NCBI GenBank assembly: GCA_018340375.1
Contig: JAFFJZ010000012.1
Location: 6,324,001-6,388,000 of the forward strand
Reading direction: 5' to 3'
Source of the DNA: Gonatopus flavifemur
Lineage: Eukaryota > Arthropoda > Insecta > Hymenoptera > Dryinidae
DNA length: 64,000 bases
A program made the translations under genes and the position numbers. Of the stretch, positions 12,006-24,200 are shown in pieces (positions within the stretch are counted from its first letter, which is position 1; the number at the start of each line of letters is the position of its first letter). The notes under the pieces are model-generated. The model did not search any database and was not told where the DNA came from. It worked only from the letters and a program-made list of their open reading frames with translations.

Positions 12006-12287
12006 CTCTCTAAATTCCTTGGAGTGAAAATTCACTCTTGCCGAGTGAAAATACTGCAACTCCGAAAGAGTGAAAAATTTCACTCTTAAAGAGTGAATTT
12101 TCACTCTATAAGAGTGGAAATCAACTCTGGTGTTTGGAGTGAAAAACTCACTCTTAGGGAAAAGAGTGAATAGTCACTCTTAAAGAGTGAAATTTCACTC
12201 TTCAAGAGTTGAGCTTCCACTCCGTTCTAGAGTTGCAGTATTTTGACTCTTTGAAGAGTGAATATTCACTCCAAAGAATTTAGAGAG
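12006..12287. mobile_element. foldback element, AGAGTGAA word
   Basis: It begins CTCTCTAAATTCCTTGGAGT and ends with the inverse form. The interior is a dense irregular array of AAGAGTGAA and TTCACTCTT. Related elements with the same CTCTCTAAA ends and CACTC words are at 37818-38038, 44262-44434 and 59754-60088. No ORF. Confidence 0.75.
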
Positions 12288-12369
12288 CAGAAATTGTACC
12301 AGACAATACAAAACTTTGTATATTCTCAACACACACGCATGTCCCAAACGATCCACTTAAATTTTATGT

Positions 12370-12577
12370 TAAGAGCATTCCGAAGTCCCAAGAAATCCCA
12401 AATTTCTTCCCCCACTTTTCTTGAAAACGACTGAATGAATCGAAAAATAATGAGTTAACGCATCATCTTCATGATTCACGGAAGATGCATCAACTCGTTA
12501 TTTTTCGATATATTCATTCGTTTTCCTAAAGAGTTGGGGAGAGAGATTTGGGATTTTTTGGGACTCTAATATGCCCT
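12370..12577. mobile_element. 208-bp foldback element
   Basis: The two halves are inverse copies: AGTCCCAAGAAATCCCAAAT on the left mirrors ATTTGGGATTTTTTGGGACT on the right, and a second mirrored block (GAATGAATCGAAAAATAATG) lies near the centre. It lies inside the inverted duplication copy and is absent from the 2-5 kb copy. Exact ends and target duplication are unclear. Confidence 0.65.
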
Positions 12578-12827
12578 ATATATAGACACAAAGAATATGT
12601 GGAATTAACATAAATGTGTCCAGTTCACGCTGAAAATCTGTCAATTCCATAATATTTGGTGCGAATTTTCAACCCGAATTCTGAGTGGATCGCTTCTATC
12701 ACCAAATTTTTCACTGTGTATTGATATTTCCCAATTAAAATTCTCATGGTTTCGCGTCACTGAAGTGAATCAACGATCCTCCAGACACTACTCTCCAATA
12801 ATCACGACCATTTCCACGAAACTGAAT

Positions 12828-13529
12828 CCCTAGTAGAAATTTGACAGGGAATTCCCTATTAGAAGCATGGCCCTTGTAAGGCTGCAATAGGGAACTCCTA
12901 ATTGAGGAAAACTTTTAATTACCTTATCAGGTCCTGATATGGCATCCTGTAACGCAAGGTTGTTGACAGGTCCCAGTCAGATTTTCCCTTTCAGTAACTC
13001 AGACATGGTATTTCTATCAGAACCTGATCAGGATTGCCTTGACTCATCCGTATTTGAATTGTGAGGTAACTGTCAAGACAGCCGAATTAGGACCTAATCG
13101 ATTCAGAACGATGAATGTATCAAATTATTCAGAATTTTCACATGACTCATTACAAATTTACCTGTTCTTTTTAAATGTTCAACTGAGGTCTATTTGAATC
13201 ATCAGTAGAATTTCTTCTGTTGGGGAAGTTTTAAAAAATTTTATGAAAAGCGAATTCCATGAAAATTAAATTGAATTTTAGAATATAGCTTAGATGAGGT
13301 TGTGATTGAGAATTCCGCAACCACCCGAATCAGGTCCTGATTGAGAATTCAATTACTACCCTGATCAGATCCTGATTGGGAAACGTGTGGTTTTCCTGAT
13401 CAGTACCTTGTCTTTTCCCTGTGTTAAATTTTTGTCAGGGCCGTATCGGATACTCAAGTCAGGCCCTGAACAGAAATCAGGCATGCGTGATCTGGACTTG
13501 TGTTTTCCATATCAAAATTTCTACTAGGG
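12828..13529. mobile_element. 702-bp CCC-end element, CCTGATCAGG word
   Basis: The ends are CCCTAGTAGAAATT and its inverse, with AT on both sides (12826-12827, 13530-13531). The interior repeats CAGGTCCTGAT, CCTGATCAGG and ATCAGGNCCTGA variants in both senses. The duplicated locus at 1856-2025 lacks it, giving an approximate empty site. No ORF. Confidence 0.85.
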
Positions 13530-13572
13530 ATAGTATTAATGGTAGTCGAGAAACGTTCTATTTTCCACTACA

Positions 13573-14749
13573 CATTGTATGAACAAGTTGCAAAAACAAT
13601 AATTCGAGTCAAACATCCTGAAAAGACCAAATTTGAGTTGAAAAATCTCCATAGAACTTCAAAACATCAATCCTAAACACATAAAAAATTCCAAAGAAAA
13701 ATAAATTTTTTGAATTTCTGAAAAATTCCAGGATTAAAAATGAAGATCCAAAATTTTATAAAGACAGTCAAGGAAGGACTTTAGGTTTCTAGGACATCTC
13801 AAACGATTCTAAATGCAATCAATAGAAACTGTACGTAATCTCAATATACAAAACATCAACCACCCTACGCCTGTGGAACTCATCGCAGCAACAAAAAGAA
13901 AAACCACGTCGGGGAGTACATTATATTCATCGTCGTCAATTTTTGTTGCGGGGAAAAGCGTTTACCGGGAATTACAATGAACGCTTGGAAACAGAGTAAA
14001 CCTATCCCTCCTCATCGCGTTCGTTTCAATTAGCATGGTGGCTTGTTCGTTGGTTCCGCATGGAGGCAAACTCGCTTGTGTTTTCCTGTGAATTCGGCTT
14101 TAAACCTCGCGTAATCCCAAAGGCATTTTCTAAAACATACGCTCGAAAGATGGATAAAAAAAACTAATATTAAAAAAAGGAGCAGCTATACTCGTGCGGT
14201 TGTCATTCTTCTCATGAATACATGTGTACACGTACACACGATAGATTCTAGTACCACACAACAGCCATAAAAAGAAAGAACAACTAAAAGCAACGAACAA
14301 GAAGAAAAAAATCAAAGAACATCGGTTTCTCGACAGTTCCTCGTTCCTCGCTCCTCTCTCGCACATGTGAAATTTATGAGCTTTTTGCGTGACAGGATAG
14401 AACTTTTTGAGAAAAAACAGGGCGAGAGTGACCACAAAAATTCCCCGCACAGAAAAGTTATGGAACTAATGAAAACGACAATTTCCGAAGAAAGATTTTC
14501 CCCTTGGGGGAACGAGAACCGAGTCATTCTAGCGTACATAATATATACCAGAGAAAGATGATTTAATGTTTCTAACTACTGATACGACGTTGAAGAAACG
14601 ATGGATGGAGAATTTTGGGTGTCTTCTGCTTTTTCTCTCTCCACCGCATGGAAATTTTGATATCGATATGTGGAATGATGTGATGTGCTTGCTCTATGAG
14701 TGTAAAATGTAAATCAAAACCCTGACCTAGACTTCAACCTAGAAACTAA

Positions 14750-14788
<39 letters not shown>

Positions 14789-16150
14789 ATCTCTTCTCTA
14801 GGCTTATCCTCGCGTTACGAGAACGAACGCTGGGCTGTTCTTGGATCAAGAGGGAGATTAGAGGAGCTACAGAGCAGAGAAGAAACAAAACAAAAGGGAG
14901 GAGAAAAGAATATCTTTCTCCTCTCAAAATATCATAAACCACCAAGTAGAAGGAGAAAAGGAAAAAAAAAGATTAAGAATGAGAAGAAAAAGACCTGATG
15001 CTGTATCAAAAACACGCGTGCGTGAGCTAACATACATTATGCTCCTATGTACTACCACCGTGTGGAAGTCTATTTCCAAGCCCACACTAATGTACGAATC
15101 TTATTTTATATTGGAACACTAACACATTCCTTGCCACGTGCTTTGATACGACACGTATTTGATGGATACGCTCCTCTTTTCATGCTTTTACCCTACAGTG
15201 ATACTCGGAACTTTGATATACTATGTACTTTGGAGCGCATTTTTTGTTTTCCAGAATTATAATGCATTCACTATTTGGATGAAAAAAAAACGTGTTGACT
15301 ATGAACATGACTATGTGTATTCATTCAACATCTAAATGATAGATCATCGAGCCACGAGTTGAGCGGATAACCATTCGTCAAGCTAGTTTGATTTATTTCT
15401 CAGAGCGATTATTTCTTACCGTAGGTACCTACGTACGCACGTATATACTCCATTTGAAAATTTGAAAACGATAACACGATCTTATTCATCTCCTGCCAAA
15501 AATTCAAATTCACAGCTATGTTTCTTGTCGTCGCGATTTGTCATTAATAAATGTATTCATTATTCATGAGATCCGCGTGAGGAGGAACCATGTCGTACAA
15601 ACCGTTTGAAAATCGAATAGATAAATCTGGACGTAAAATATTCAGTTGAGCGCCGCTGGAGATCTATACAGGATTACAGTAACAATTCATTCATTTAGCC
15701 CCGATAGGACGACGAGGGGTTGTGGAAGTTACTTGGGGTCAATCAATGTCCTTTTTCCCGCACTTCATTATTCGAAAATGGTACGTTATTATCGGTTGGG
15801 AATATGAAATACTTCATCAATTTTTACTTTAGTCGGAAGAAGAATGGAGGATGGAAGGAAAGGTTTAACATTTTTCTAATCAATTTCATATTGAGAAAAG
15901 TTATAATTGAAGTTAAAGAGTAAAAATAAATGAAGTTTCGAGTGCTTTGTGGAATAGGGAAAAGCGAGATCGAATTGGCGAGTGGACGGGACGAATGTTG
16001 TATGGGAAAGAAATTATGCTGGTGAGGAAGAGGATCCCGTGATATTAAAGAAAATGGAACTACACGAAGGGCATTTGGAATATCGTAAGTACACGCGGAG
16101 AGAAAATACGTACTAGATATTACTATATTTTGTAATAAAGTAGCAGCATA
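13573..16150. other. unique sequence, no gene supported
   Basis: It contains only the GAT microsatellite (14750-14788). Short ORFs around 14130-14560 overlap on both strands and show no domain. Confidence 0.35.
14750..14788. repeat. (GAT)n microsatellite
   Basis: Thirteen uninterrupted trinucleotide units. A histidine-rich ORF on the minus strand at 14739-14945 is a by-product. Confidence 0.95.
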
Positions 16151-16156
16151 ATCGAC

Positions 16157-16270
16157 TTAGTATGATTTTTACAACACGGTGTAGTAAAACTTAATGTTTC
16201 ATGATTTGATTTGGTTTCATTAGGCATTAATTTTTACTACACTGTATTGTCAAAATTATACTATGTATTG
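16157..16270. repeat. small foldback repeat
   Basis: The block TTAGTATGATTTTTACAACA on the left is mirrored near 16240-16270, with GTGTAGTAAAA words facing each other. It is a likely decayed foldback element without a clear target duplication. Confidence 0.5.
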
Positions 16271-16747
16271 ATATTTCGTAAACTGACTGTTACTTTAGGG
16301 ATAACAGGATCATTGTGATAAGTATTCAAATGCTTTCAACGAAAATTGTTTTTTCGAAACTAACCACACATACCTTACAAAAATGATAACTGGTAGAATG
16401 AAAAAAAATAATAGCCATTTGTCACTGAATAATTATGTCAATACTCAATTATCTTATACTTCTGTACAAAAATGAATACTTTGAATGCTATAGTGTGATA
16501 AAACTATGAGATATATTATTTGCGAGCATGCCAACGTATCATGGAACAAGGAAACATCAAATTTGTAGATATGTGATTCGCTCAGTGCGAAATCCAAGTG
16601 TAAACAAAATTCTTCAGATAAAACTTTGCAAATCTCTACGAGATCACAAATAACGCAACTCTTCTAACAATTTTTCTTCACTGTGGGAAGAAAGGTGGTG
16701 ATTGGGACATGTTTAATTCGATAAGTTTATTGAATATTATTTGATAT

Positions 16748-18359
16748 CCCTGGTTAAAAAATCCAATAGGATCCGATAAAGACCGATTCAAAAATAATCG
16801 GAATGAATAGGGTCAATCGGAAAGCCTCAGCTACCGATTCAAAATGAATAGGAATTAATCGGGACCTCTTTTCTATAGGATTGAATCGAGGATTTACCAA
16901 TAGAAAAATATGTTGTTTATTTGAATTAATGAGACTTTGCGTGATCTGTTGGTCTGTATAAGAGATATCTGATTGGATGATTAAAATTTTGTCCATTCCA
17001 TAAGGCTAACGGTTCTGATTGGAATTCTTTATAACCTCAATCTATTGGAAGCAATGGGAGAATTTGTGGAATTGAATGAGTAATGAATTTTTTATGGGGA
17101 ATTTCCGACTTAATTTAAAAATGTATAAATTTAATTGATCAATGGGTTTTAGTTGGATCATCCCAACATTCGAATCTATTGGAAATAATCGGAAAGTTTA
17201 CAAATCCTAATATCCTACATGAGAAAGAAAGATTAGTTGAAACAATTAGTTGACTTATAAACGCATATGGACCCATTTTTTCGTTAGGACAAGGATTGTA
17301 TTCATTGATTTGACTAATTTGAAAAACTGGTTGAATCAATAAAAAAATTGGTTATTCTAACGAAAAAAAATGGGTCCATATGCGCTTACAAGTTGAAGAG
17401 TGATTTGAACTAATCTTTTGTTTCCGAGTACAGCTATGTTCCGACAATAACCAATTCAGTTTTAGAATCGCTTTCATTGCATCAGACCATCGATTTTAAA
17501 TGAATAAAATATCGATCAAATCCAATTAAAAACTATTTTATTGGTGCTAATCGGAATTTTCATTGATCATATAATACTGATTGAAACCAATTTGACAATA
17601 TTTCATTGGTATTCATCAGAATTTTCATTGATCATAAAATACCCATTGAATTACATTGACAAATATTTCATTGGTATTAGTCGGAATTTTTATTATTAAG
17701 AAAAAAACCCATTGAATCCCATTGACAAATATTTTATTGGTATCAATCGGAGTTTTTATTATTCATAAGATACCGATTGAATCCAATCGGAAAACATTTT
17801 TGTCATCAGATTCAATCAGATATTTTTGACCAGGATATGTTCGGCAATATGCCCCCTCACGGCAGCGTATTAGGATAGCTCAGAGGTTAAGAAGGCAGGT
17901 CTTACAGGTAGGTAGATCGGTGATAGTTCGAATCCCCTCCAGGTAGGAATAAATTTCCCAAGTCACATGCGGAGATAGATGTGTTGGCAAATTCTCAATT
18001 GGATCCAGTTAGAAAATTATTCATTTACATCAATCAGAATTTTGATTAATAATAAAATACCCATTGAATTACATCAAAAAATAGTTTATTGGTATCAATT
18101 GGAGTTTTGATGGATCATAAAATACAGATTAAATCCAATAGAAAGACATTTTATTGGTATCAATGGGAAATTTCCGATGCAGAAACTCAATTCATTCCAA
18201 TAAAATTTTTTTTATCGGAATTTTTGTTAATCATAAATTACCAATTCAATCCAATCAAAAAGTATCTTATTGGTATTAGTGGGAAATCTCCCATGGAGAA
18301 ACTCAATTTCTTCCGATACAATTTTTTTTATCGGATTCAATCGGATTTTTTAACCAGGG
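16748..18359. mobile_element. 1612-bp CCC-end element, ATCGGAAT word
   Basis: The ends are CCCTGGTTAAAAAATCC and its exact inverse, flanked by AT on both sides (16746-16747, 18360-18361). The interior is a long array of diverged units of about 60-70 bases carrying AATCGGAATTTT and CATTGAATCCAAT words. An internal TTTTTGACCAGGATAT at about 17825-17837 looks like a half end, so this may be two elements side by side or one nested in another. A tRNA-like stretch lies at 17871-17940. Short relative at 8449-8587. Confidence 0.75.
17871..17940 (+). pseudogene. tRNA-like sequence with Pol III A and B boxes
   Basis: A box TAGCTCAGAGG (17876-17886) and B box GTTCGAATCC (17926-17935) fit the consensus well. 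The anticodon region contains an AGGTAGGT duplication that spoils the loop, and acceptor strands do not pair. It is carried between blocks of the surrounding CCC-end element. A captured tRNA pseudogene or SINE head is the best reading; a functional tRNA is unlikely. Confidence 0.5.
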
Positions 18360-18832
18360 ATAGATCTTTGTTTTATAAAAAGAACGTACAAGAGATCAGA
18401 ACGTGGAGGAATTTCTGAATTCAACTTAGAAATAAAGATAACGATGGACCCAGGGTATAAATCTTACTTAATACGTCCCTGCAATTCGTTGAAGTACGCT
18501 TTTCTCGCAAGTGGTGCCTTTCAAGAAAGATTCATATATATGAAGTTGAACCGATCATTCTCATATATTATAGTGACAGAATGCATATGCGATGTGTCGG
18601 TAAAAATACATACGTTAGAATTAAGAAGTCCCCCTCCTTAAGAAGCATAGGTTAAGTTGTAAGTTCTTTACAGGCTTGAATGTGTGCATGTTTGAATGTC
18701 ATTGTGGATATTCATTAATATAAGGAAACGAAAAATGACCGAAGGTTATATTTGATCGTGTTTTGATGTCGTGATTTAAATCTTTCTTCCAATCAAAAAT
18801 GAAATTTTTAGTAGTGCAATTATTAATACTCA

Positions 18833-19094
18833 CACTGGGAGAAAAAATTTCCGGGAACAATGAAATATTTAGTTGAATAGTCACCATAAAATACTTAATT
18901 GATTTGAATAAACTTTCATTGACTCGATTAAATATTCATTCAATCAAACAAATATTTGATATGCTATGAAATATTTCATCAATTGAAACAGTTATTTAAT
19001 TGAGTCAATGAAAGTTTATTCAAATCAATTAAGTATTTTATGGCGACTATTCAACGAAATGTTTTATTGTTTCCGGAAATTTTTCCTCTCGGTG
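18833..19094. mobile_element. CAC-end foldback element, AAATATTT word
   Basis: It begins CACTGGGAGAAAAAATTTCC and ends GGAAATTTTTCCTCTCGGTG. The interior is mirrored: TCAATTAAGTATTTTATGG-type blocks occur in both arms, with repeated AAATATTT/CAATCAAA words. The flanks CA and TA do not agree, so the target duplication has decayed. Confidence 0.75.
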
Positions 19095-19349
19095 TATAAT
19101 TCAAACAAACTTTTGTTTTTATCATACATACATCTCTTAACAAATTGACTAATGAATATTTTAAACCTGATTGTTTAATAGTATAATATTTTTTGGATAT
19201 ATAAAAATATTGAATATCCGATTTATGAATTCGACTGTCAATTTGTAATAGACAATTCGTTCTTCTCCAAAGTGATACTTTATTTACTAAAGTTTCATAT
19301 CGGATTCATGAAGTGATTCATATACATAAAATCTTACCGTGTGCTGCTA

Positions 19350-21657
19350 CCCATGTGGAAATGGAAACACGGGCTGCTACTGGCTCACTACTGTTGCCGG
19401 AGGTGCCAGTACTGGCAAATCTAGAGCGACCATTATGGGGCCAGTTGGATTGCCAGTACTGGCAAAGGAGTTGAAATGATAACACCACTTTACATCCCAT
19501 ACAGGGTTCATCAATCAGCCCAATAATGGCACATTACTGGACCACAAACGGCGTTCTTCGCCCGTCAATGGCACCCATTAATGGCTCATCAATGGTTAAT
19601 TGCTGGATGATAACGTTGGTCCAGTAATGGCAATAAATAATGGGCCATGTATAAAATTATTGATTGGCCCAATGATGGGGCTAAATGATCCCGATTTATG
19701 GCCAGAAATTTCGGGATAATGTTCGAATGTCAGCCATCAATGGCAGATTACTGGGGCATAGTAATAATGATATCCAATGGTGATATGACTGCGTTCCAGA
19801 ATAATAGGTTCAGTATTAGTTCAAATGAGTGTTTAAGTGTGACTCAAAAGAAATGGATGTTTTTTTTCCTAAGTAGATTCGCATGCCCGATATTTCCACA
19901 ATCTCAAATTTAAAATTATATGAGTCCAAAGCACTCTCGATAAATCAGTTGAATTCAGTTGCTTATTTCTTCAAATTCGTTGTTATTTAAATGGGAAAGT
20001 AATTGATTATCTATATAAATAGGAATTCATTTGAATCAAGTAAAACGTATTTGATGGGTGTGAATTATTTATTCAGCGTAATAGGAATAAGGCCAAAACA
20101 AATCCTTTCCACAGGTGATTACGAATACAATACATTCAACTTTGAGATCCATTTCACTTAGTAATAGACCATATTTCAGCCAGTAACGGGGAATCAATTG
20201 TTGGCCGTTTACCATAGCCGTACATCGGCTGATTGTCGGCTGTTTTCATTGCTGGCCTTTCTTATCAGCCAGTGGTGGACCACACTTGTGCCAATGATAT
20301 GAATCCATTGTTGGCCATTTAATGGTAGCCATACATGGGCCGATTATTGGCTGTGTTTACATTATCGAGATTTCCTGTATGGGTATAAGGGCTAGTATAA
20401 CATTTATCACCGCGGCGGTAGCGATATCTGATGTCAGCCTGCTATAGTGAAACTCTGGCATTGCAAGGAGATCAGTTGTTTTGCCAGAGCTGGGTGAGGA
20501 ATAACAGGGAGTCGAAATGATGACATCCTATATAAAAATTCAAACCCGACCCAGTACTGGCACAGTACCGGTAACCGGACTTACCAGGAGTAATTTCATA
20601 CTAGGATCATATTTCAAATAAAAAGAAAAAACACCTTAAATTTGAACTTTGAAAATCCGAATAATTGATTGTTCTCATCATCGTCATCGGAGAAACACTT
20701 TGGAAGTGATTTCTTGGAAGTTCACTGAGTGAGGATTGAACCCGGATCCTGCGAGTGAGAGACTGAGTTTCTATCGCGTCAGCCGATCTCCGAGTTGACG
20801 ACGAATCACTCAAATCGCCATTTATTGTAATGGGACCGTTGAAGTCATACAATTCACCATAGATTCCGTAGTGGAATAAAATCCTACCAATGCTGGCACA
20901 TTGTCGTCTCTCGAACATATTGAATGATGATACCAACTCTGGCCGAATGCTGGCGCGACTTCGGCTCACTACAACAGTCAAGTTGCTAAGATCGTGATTT
21001 TGATGTCATTCGACCACCGATTCCATAGTCAGTCAGAGTCTTATCAATACTGGCACATTGCTGTCTTTCAAATATATTGAATGATCATACCAACTCCAGC
21101 CTAATGCTGGCAAGACCTGGGCTCACTACAACAACTGAATTGCCAAGATCGTGATTCTAACGTCAGTTGACTACCGATTCCATAGTCAGCCAGAGTCCTA
21201 TCGATACTGGCACATTGTCACATCTATCGAACATATTGAATGCTAATACTAAGTCTGGCTCAATACTGGCGCAGTATCGTCTCATGGAAATAACCGTGTT
21301 ATCGAAAAGATCAGTGGAATCCCTATCCACTATCTATCCCGTATTAGAACAGCATTGCATCGATGTTGGTGCCGTATTGTCTTTTTTTCGCATTTCATTA
21401 TCCAACCAACTCTGATTCGGTACTGACGTGGTTCCGTTTCTGTACGGTCTGGGTACTCTCCGAACAGTATTGATTCGATCCTGGCTCAAGACCGTCTGAC
21501 CACGTAAGCCAGTCTCGTCTGAAATCTGGCGAACATTTGGCGCCAGTTAGAAAACTGGTAATGATTCTGAATGGGCACCGTCGTGGCTGCCGAAGTCTGA
21601 CAAACACAACTTTGCCAGTACCGCGCCATTTGTCAACTCTGGCTATTCCCACATGGG
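19350..21657. mobile_element. CCC-end element, CCAGTACTGG word, with nested 888-bp element
   Basis: It begins CCCATGTGGAAAT and ends TTCCCACATGGG. The interior (19350-19495 and 20384-21657) is crowded with GCCAGTACTGGCA, ACTGGCACA and GCCAGAGT words in both senses. The 888-bp element at 19496-20383 is inserted in it. The flanks TA and AT do not match, so the duplication is unclear. Several ORFs (for example 20607-20981 minus) show no domain. It shares its word with 26934-27261. Confidence 0.6.
19496..20383. mobile_element. 888-bp CCC-end element, copy 2 (inverted)
   Basis: Reverse-complement copy of 2867-3754 with the same length. For example the 60 bases after its left end match the inverse of the last 60 bases of copy 1 in full. 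Ends CCCATACAGG / CCTGTATGGG. The flanks are AT and TA and do not form a clean duplication. The near identity suggests recent movement or gene conversion between copies. Confidence 0.8.
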
Positions 21658-23615
21658 ATGCTTTAGTACAAAATGTAGTAATATCTAAAACCACATTCCT
21701 CTCCGTGCACGGATAACTTCAATGTATTTTACTTTGTTGCGGCAACAAGCGGTTCTTAACCGACTGGTTACCGGAAAAATTACTTGTCAAATTTGGGACA
21801 GGGACAATTTTGGAGTATAATTTACTGCAACTTCAACTAAATCTACTCCAATTCAGTTAAAAGTACCACAATTTGTATTGAACGGTAATAGAAATTGTAC
21901 CTGCCCTAGAATTTATGGCAAATTTTTTTCCACGTAGATTTATTCGAAGAGCTAGCCATTATCACAGGATAAACAAACGAGATGAATAAATTGAGCACCA
22001 CTGAAAATCGACGTGTGCACATCTGGCCGTGGCCGCTTTGGAAACGTGGGAGTTGAAAGTAAAGTACAAACTATGGGGTGCAACCCTTGTCGTAGCTCGT
22101 AGCACCGACCAACTGCTTTTCTCTTGCTCTAGCTTTTTGGTAACCCCCTGCAGGAGGCGACACACAGTTGTAGGTAATATCGTGATACGTATGCGCTATT
22201 CGTTCATGAGATATCAACGCACACATGGGGAATGTATTAAAATTCATGAATAAGAACCGCACGACATATTTGGAATGCCTTAGTTGGAATTAAGAGGATG
22301 TTCTTGCGTAAAATTCCGAATTCGGATCCGTAGGAGATTGTACACGAGGTACATACGACATCCGATATCTACATTCGACCTCTCCCGAGGTCTTCATTCT
22401 CTACTCCTGAGTAATAAGGAAATACAAAGTTATAGTTCCTATCGTCATAATGGGGTATATCCCACGGGTACGATACAGTGTCTAATAATCTTTAATATAA
22501 ACTTCTTTCTGTGTAAAAATTTTTATTCCAACAAAGAATATTCGAGTTCATGCGACTTAAATTTCCTACTTTATGTCGTTTTCAGTTACTACAACTGAAA
22601 AGTTTGCTCAGTATAAAGACGATGAAAGTACAGAATTTGTTGCTGAACAGAAAACAATTTGACATCGACTGAATGCAGCTGTTTTCGAAAGTACCCAATG
22701 TAACACACAAAAAGTATAATTAGTACAACTTAGCGAACTCGAAAGAATACTCGGGACAAATGAAATCCGTGTGTGAATCCTTGCATTTCGTTGAACACAA
22801 TATATTTATGTCAGAATACAAGTTTATAATATATAAAGGGTACGTGCACGTGCAAATCTATACATCCAAAGAGCAGCAGGGGTGAAGAAGAGAAAGAGAG
22901 TTTCCATGGTGGTCCATGTGGGTCTGTCGCACTGTTATCCAGAAGTGCGCAAAGGGTTGCTAAAAGCCATTCACCGCTTTAATGGCTAATGGGGTGTTCT
23001 TTAACGCGAAGTATCCAAGCCACCCTCCCGAATTTCTTTTTTTTTCGTACCCTTAAAATTACTCGTAAAATATATAAATTCTATATTCTCATTTTTCATA
23101 ACAAACAGAAAACCACGAATAAACCACATTTCGTGTACGCGAAAAGGAGAAGAAGAATGTAGATTATTTATTCCTTCTCCACATCATATCATCCTCTTTC
23201 ACGAGAGACTTTTCTCGATAATAGTTCAAATCCGTACCCCGTATTCTGAACTTCATTTTTCCATAGATAAATCCTTTTTCTCTTCTCGCACAGTCGTTAA
23301 TTAGAGACACAAATGTATCATCTCTTTCGACTCAACAATATCTTTCTTTTGTTTGTCTGGATGAAGAAATTAATATCAATTATGAGTCGGCGGTTAGAGA
23401 ATATTTCTCTAATTCGACTTGATGAGTTTTAAATTAACAAAAATTTATCGAAACTTCAATTAAAACGTGTAACAGAACAACCCGCGCGGAAATTCAATAT
23501 CTCGCACATGATCTCACATAATCCCGCAAACAGTTTTGTGAATAGTCTCGCAAAGGATCTCGAATAGTCTTGGAAATGATCTTAAAAATGGTCTCGGTTA
23601 TAAAACAATCCGATC
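21658..23615. other. unique sequence with a GC-richer block at 22010-22240
   Basis: The GC-richer block contains AGCTACGACAAGGGTTGCAC (inverse strand) and a pyrimidine-rich stretch ending CCCCTGCAG. Both strands have short ORFs but no exon I can defend. It could be a conserved non-coding element. The remainder shows no feature. Confidence 0.35.
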
Positions 23616-24200
23616 CACGGAGAGAAAAAATTTGCTGACGCAGCAAATCGGGGTATTATATATAGGATAGCAAAATTTTTGGCTGACCCAGCTAAAAATT
23701 CGCTATAACAGCAATCGTGTTAACTACACAGAAAAAAAAAACTATCTTGTATCAAGAAAATATTGTTTTCGTTATATATGAAACACGGATTGTCTCAGTT
23801 CAATGCAATTTGCTTTGAATCAAGAATTTTGTTTTTTCCTGTTTTTGATTCAAAGCAAATTGCATTGAACTGAGACAATCCGTGTTTCATATATAACGAA
23901 AACAATATTGTCTTGATACAAGATAGTTTTTTTTCTGTGTACGACAGCAATTTTTTTGCTGCGGCAGCAAAAAATGTTCGCTCCACCAGCAAATTTTCAG
24001 TATTGTATACAGAATAGCCAACAAATTTCGCTAGGATAGAAAACATTTTTTGCTGCCACAGCTAAAAATTCGCTGTCGCAGCTAACAAGATTGCTGGAAC
24101 AGCAAATAGTTTGCTGTCACAGCAAAACATTTGCTGCTCTGGCAAAAGGAACCCAGCAAAAGTAGATTTCGCTGCCACAGCGAATTCCTTTTTCTCCGTG
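23616..24200. mobile_element. CAC-end element, TTTGCTG/CAGCAAA word, copy 1
   Basis: It begins CACGGAGAGAAAAAATTTGC and ends with the inverse of CACGGAGAAAAAGGAATTCG. The interior is made of TTTGCTG and CAGCAAA words, often paired as GCTG-N-CAGC. Removing the nested 213-bp palindrome (23727-23939) leaves about 370 bp, the size of the copy at 32680-33049. Other copies are at 63118-63447 and, cut by the window edge, 63934-64000. Confidence 0.85.
23727..23939. mobile_element. 213-bp nearly perfect palindrome nested in the CAGCAAA element
   Basis: It begins CACAGAAAAAAAAACTATC, ends with the inverse, and is flanked by TA on both sides (23725-23726, 23940-23941). The two halves match almost base for base around a centre near 23833, so single-stranded DNA or RNA would form one long hairpin. 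The sibling copy at 32680 lacks it, proving insertion. A minus-strand ORF over it is incidental. Confidence 0.9.

Larger units (their letters stand above)
11891..12827. repeat. inverted partial copy of 1.9-5.45 kb
   Basis: Segments at 11900-12003, 12290-12369 and 12578-12827 are the inverse of about 5453-5280 and 2140-1900 respectively. The arms of the older element at 2.0-5.4 kb are therefore here without the hAT-like insertion. Two later foldback elements (12006-12287 and 12370-12577) interrupt the copy. Confidence 0.6.

Noticed and set aside
14739..14945. Histidine-rich ORF
   Set aside because: Produced by the GAT microsatellite.
16296..16313. Sequence matching 16 of 18 bases of the I-SceI homing endonuclease site
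   Set aside because: No intron or endonuclease context; most likely chance in a mirrored AT-rich area.
19698..19913. ORF of 64-71 codons shared by the twin 888-bp elements
   Set aside because: The two copies are nearly identical along their whole length; the two amino-acid differences are both replacements, so there is no sign of protein-level selection.
23616..24200. Array of regularly repeated short palindromic words as a CRISPR-like array
   Set aside because: Spacing is irregular, there are no unique equal-length spacers, and the element has transposon ends and copies elsewhere in an animal genome.
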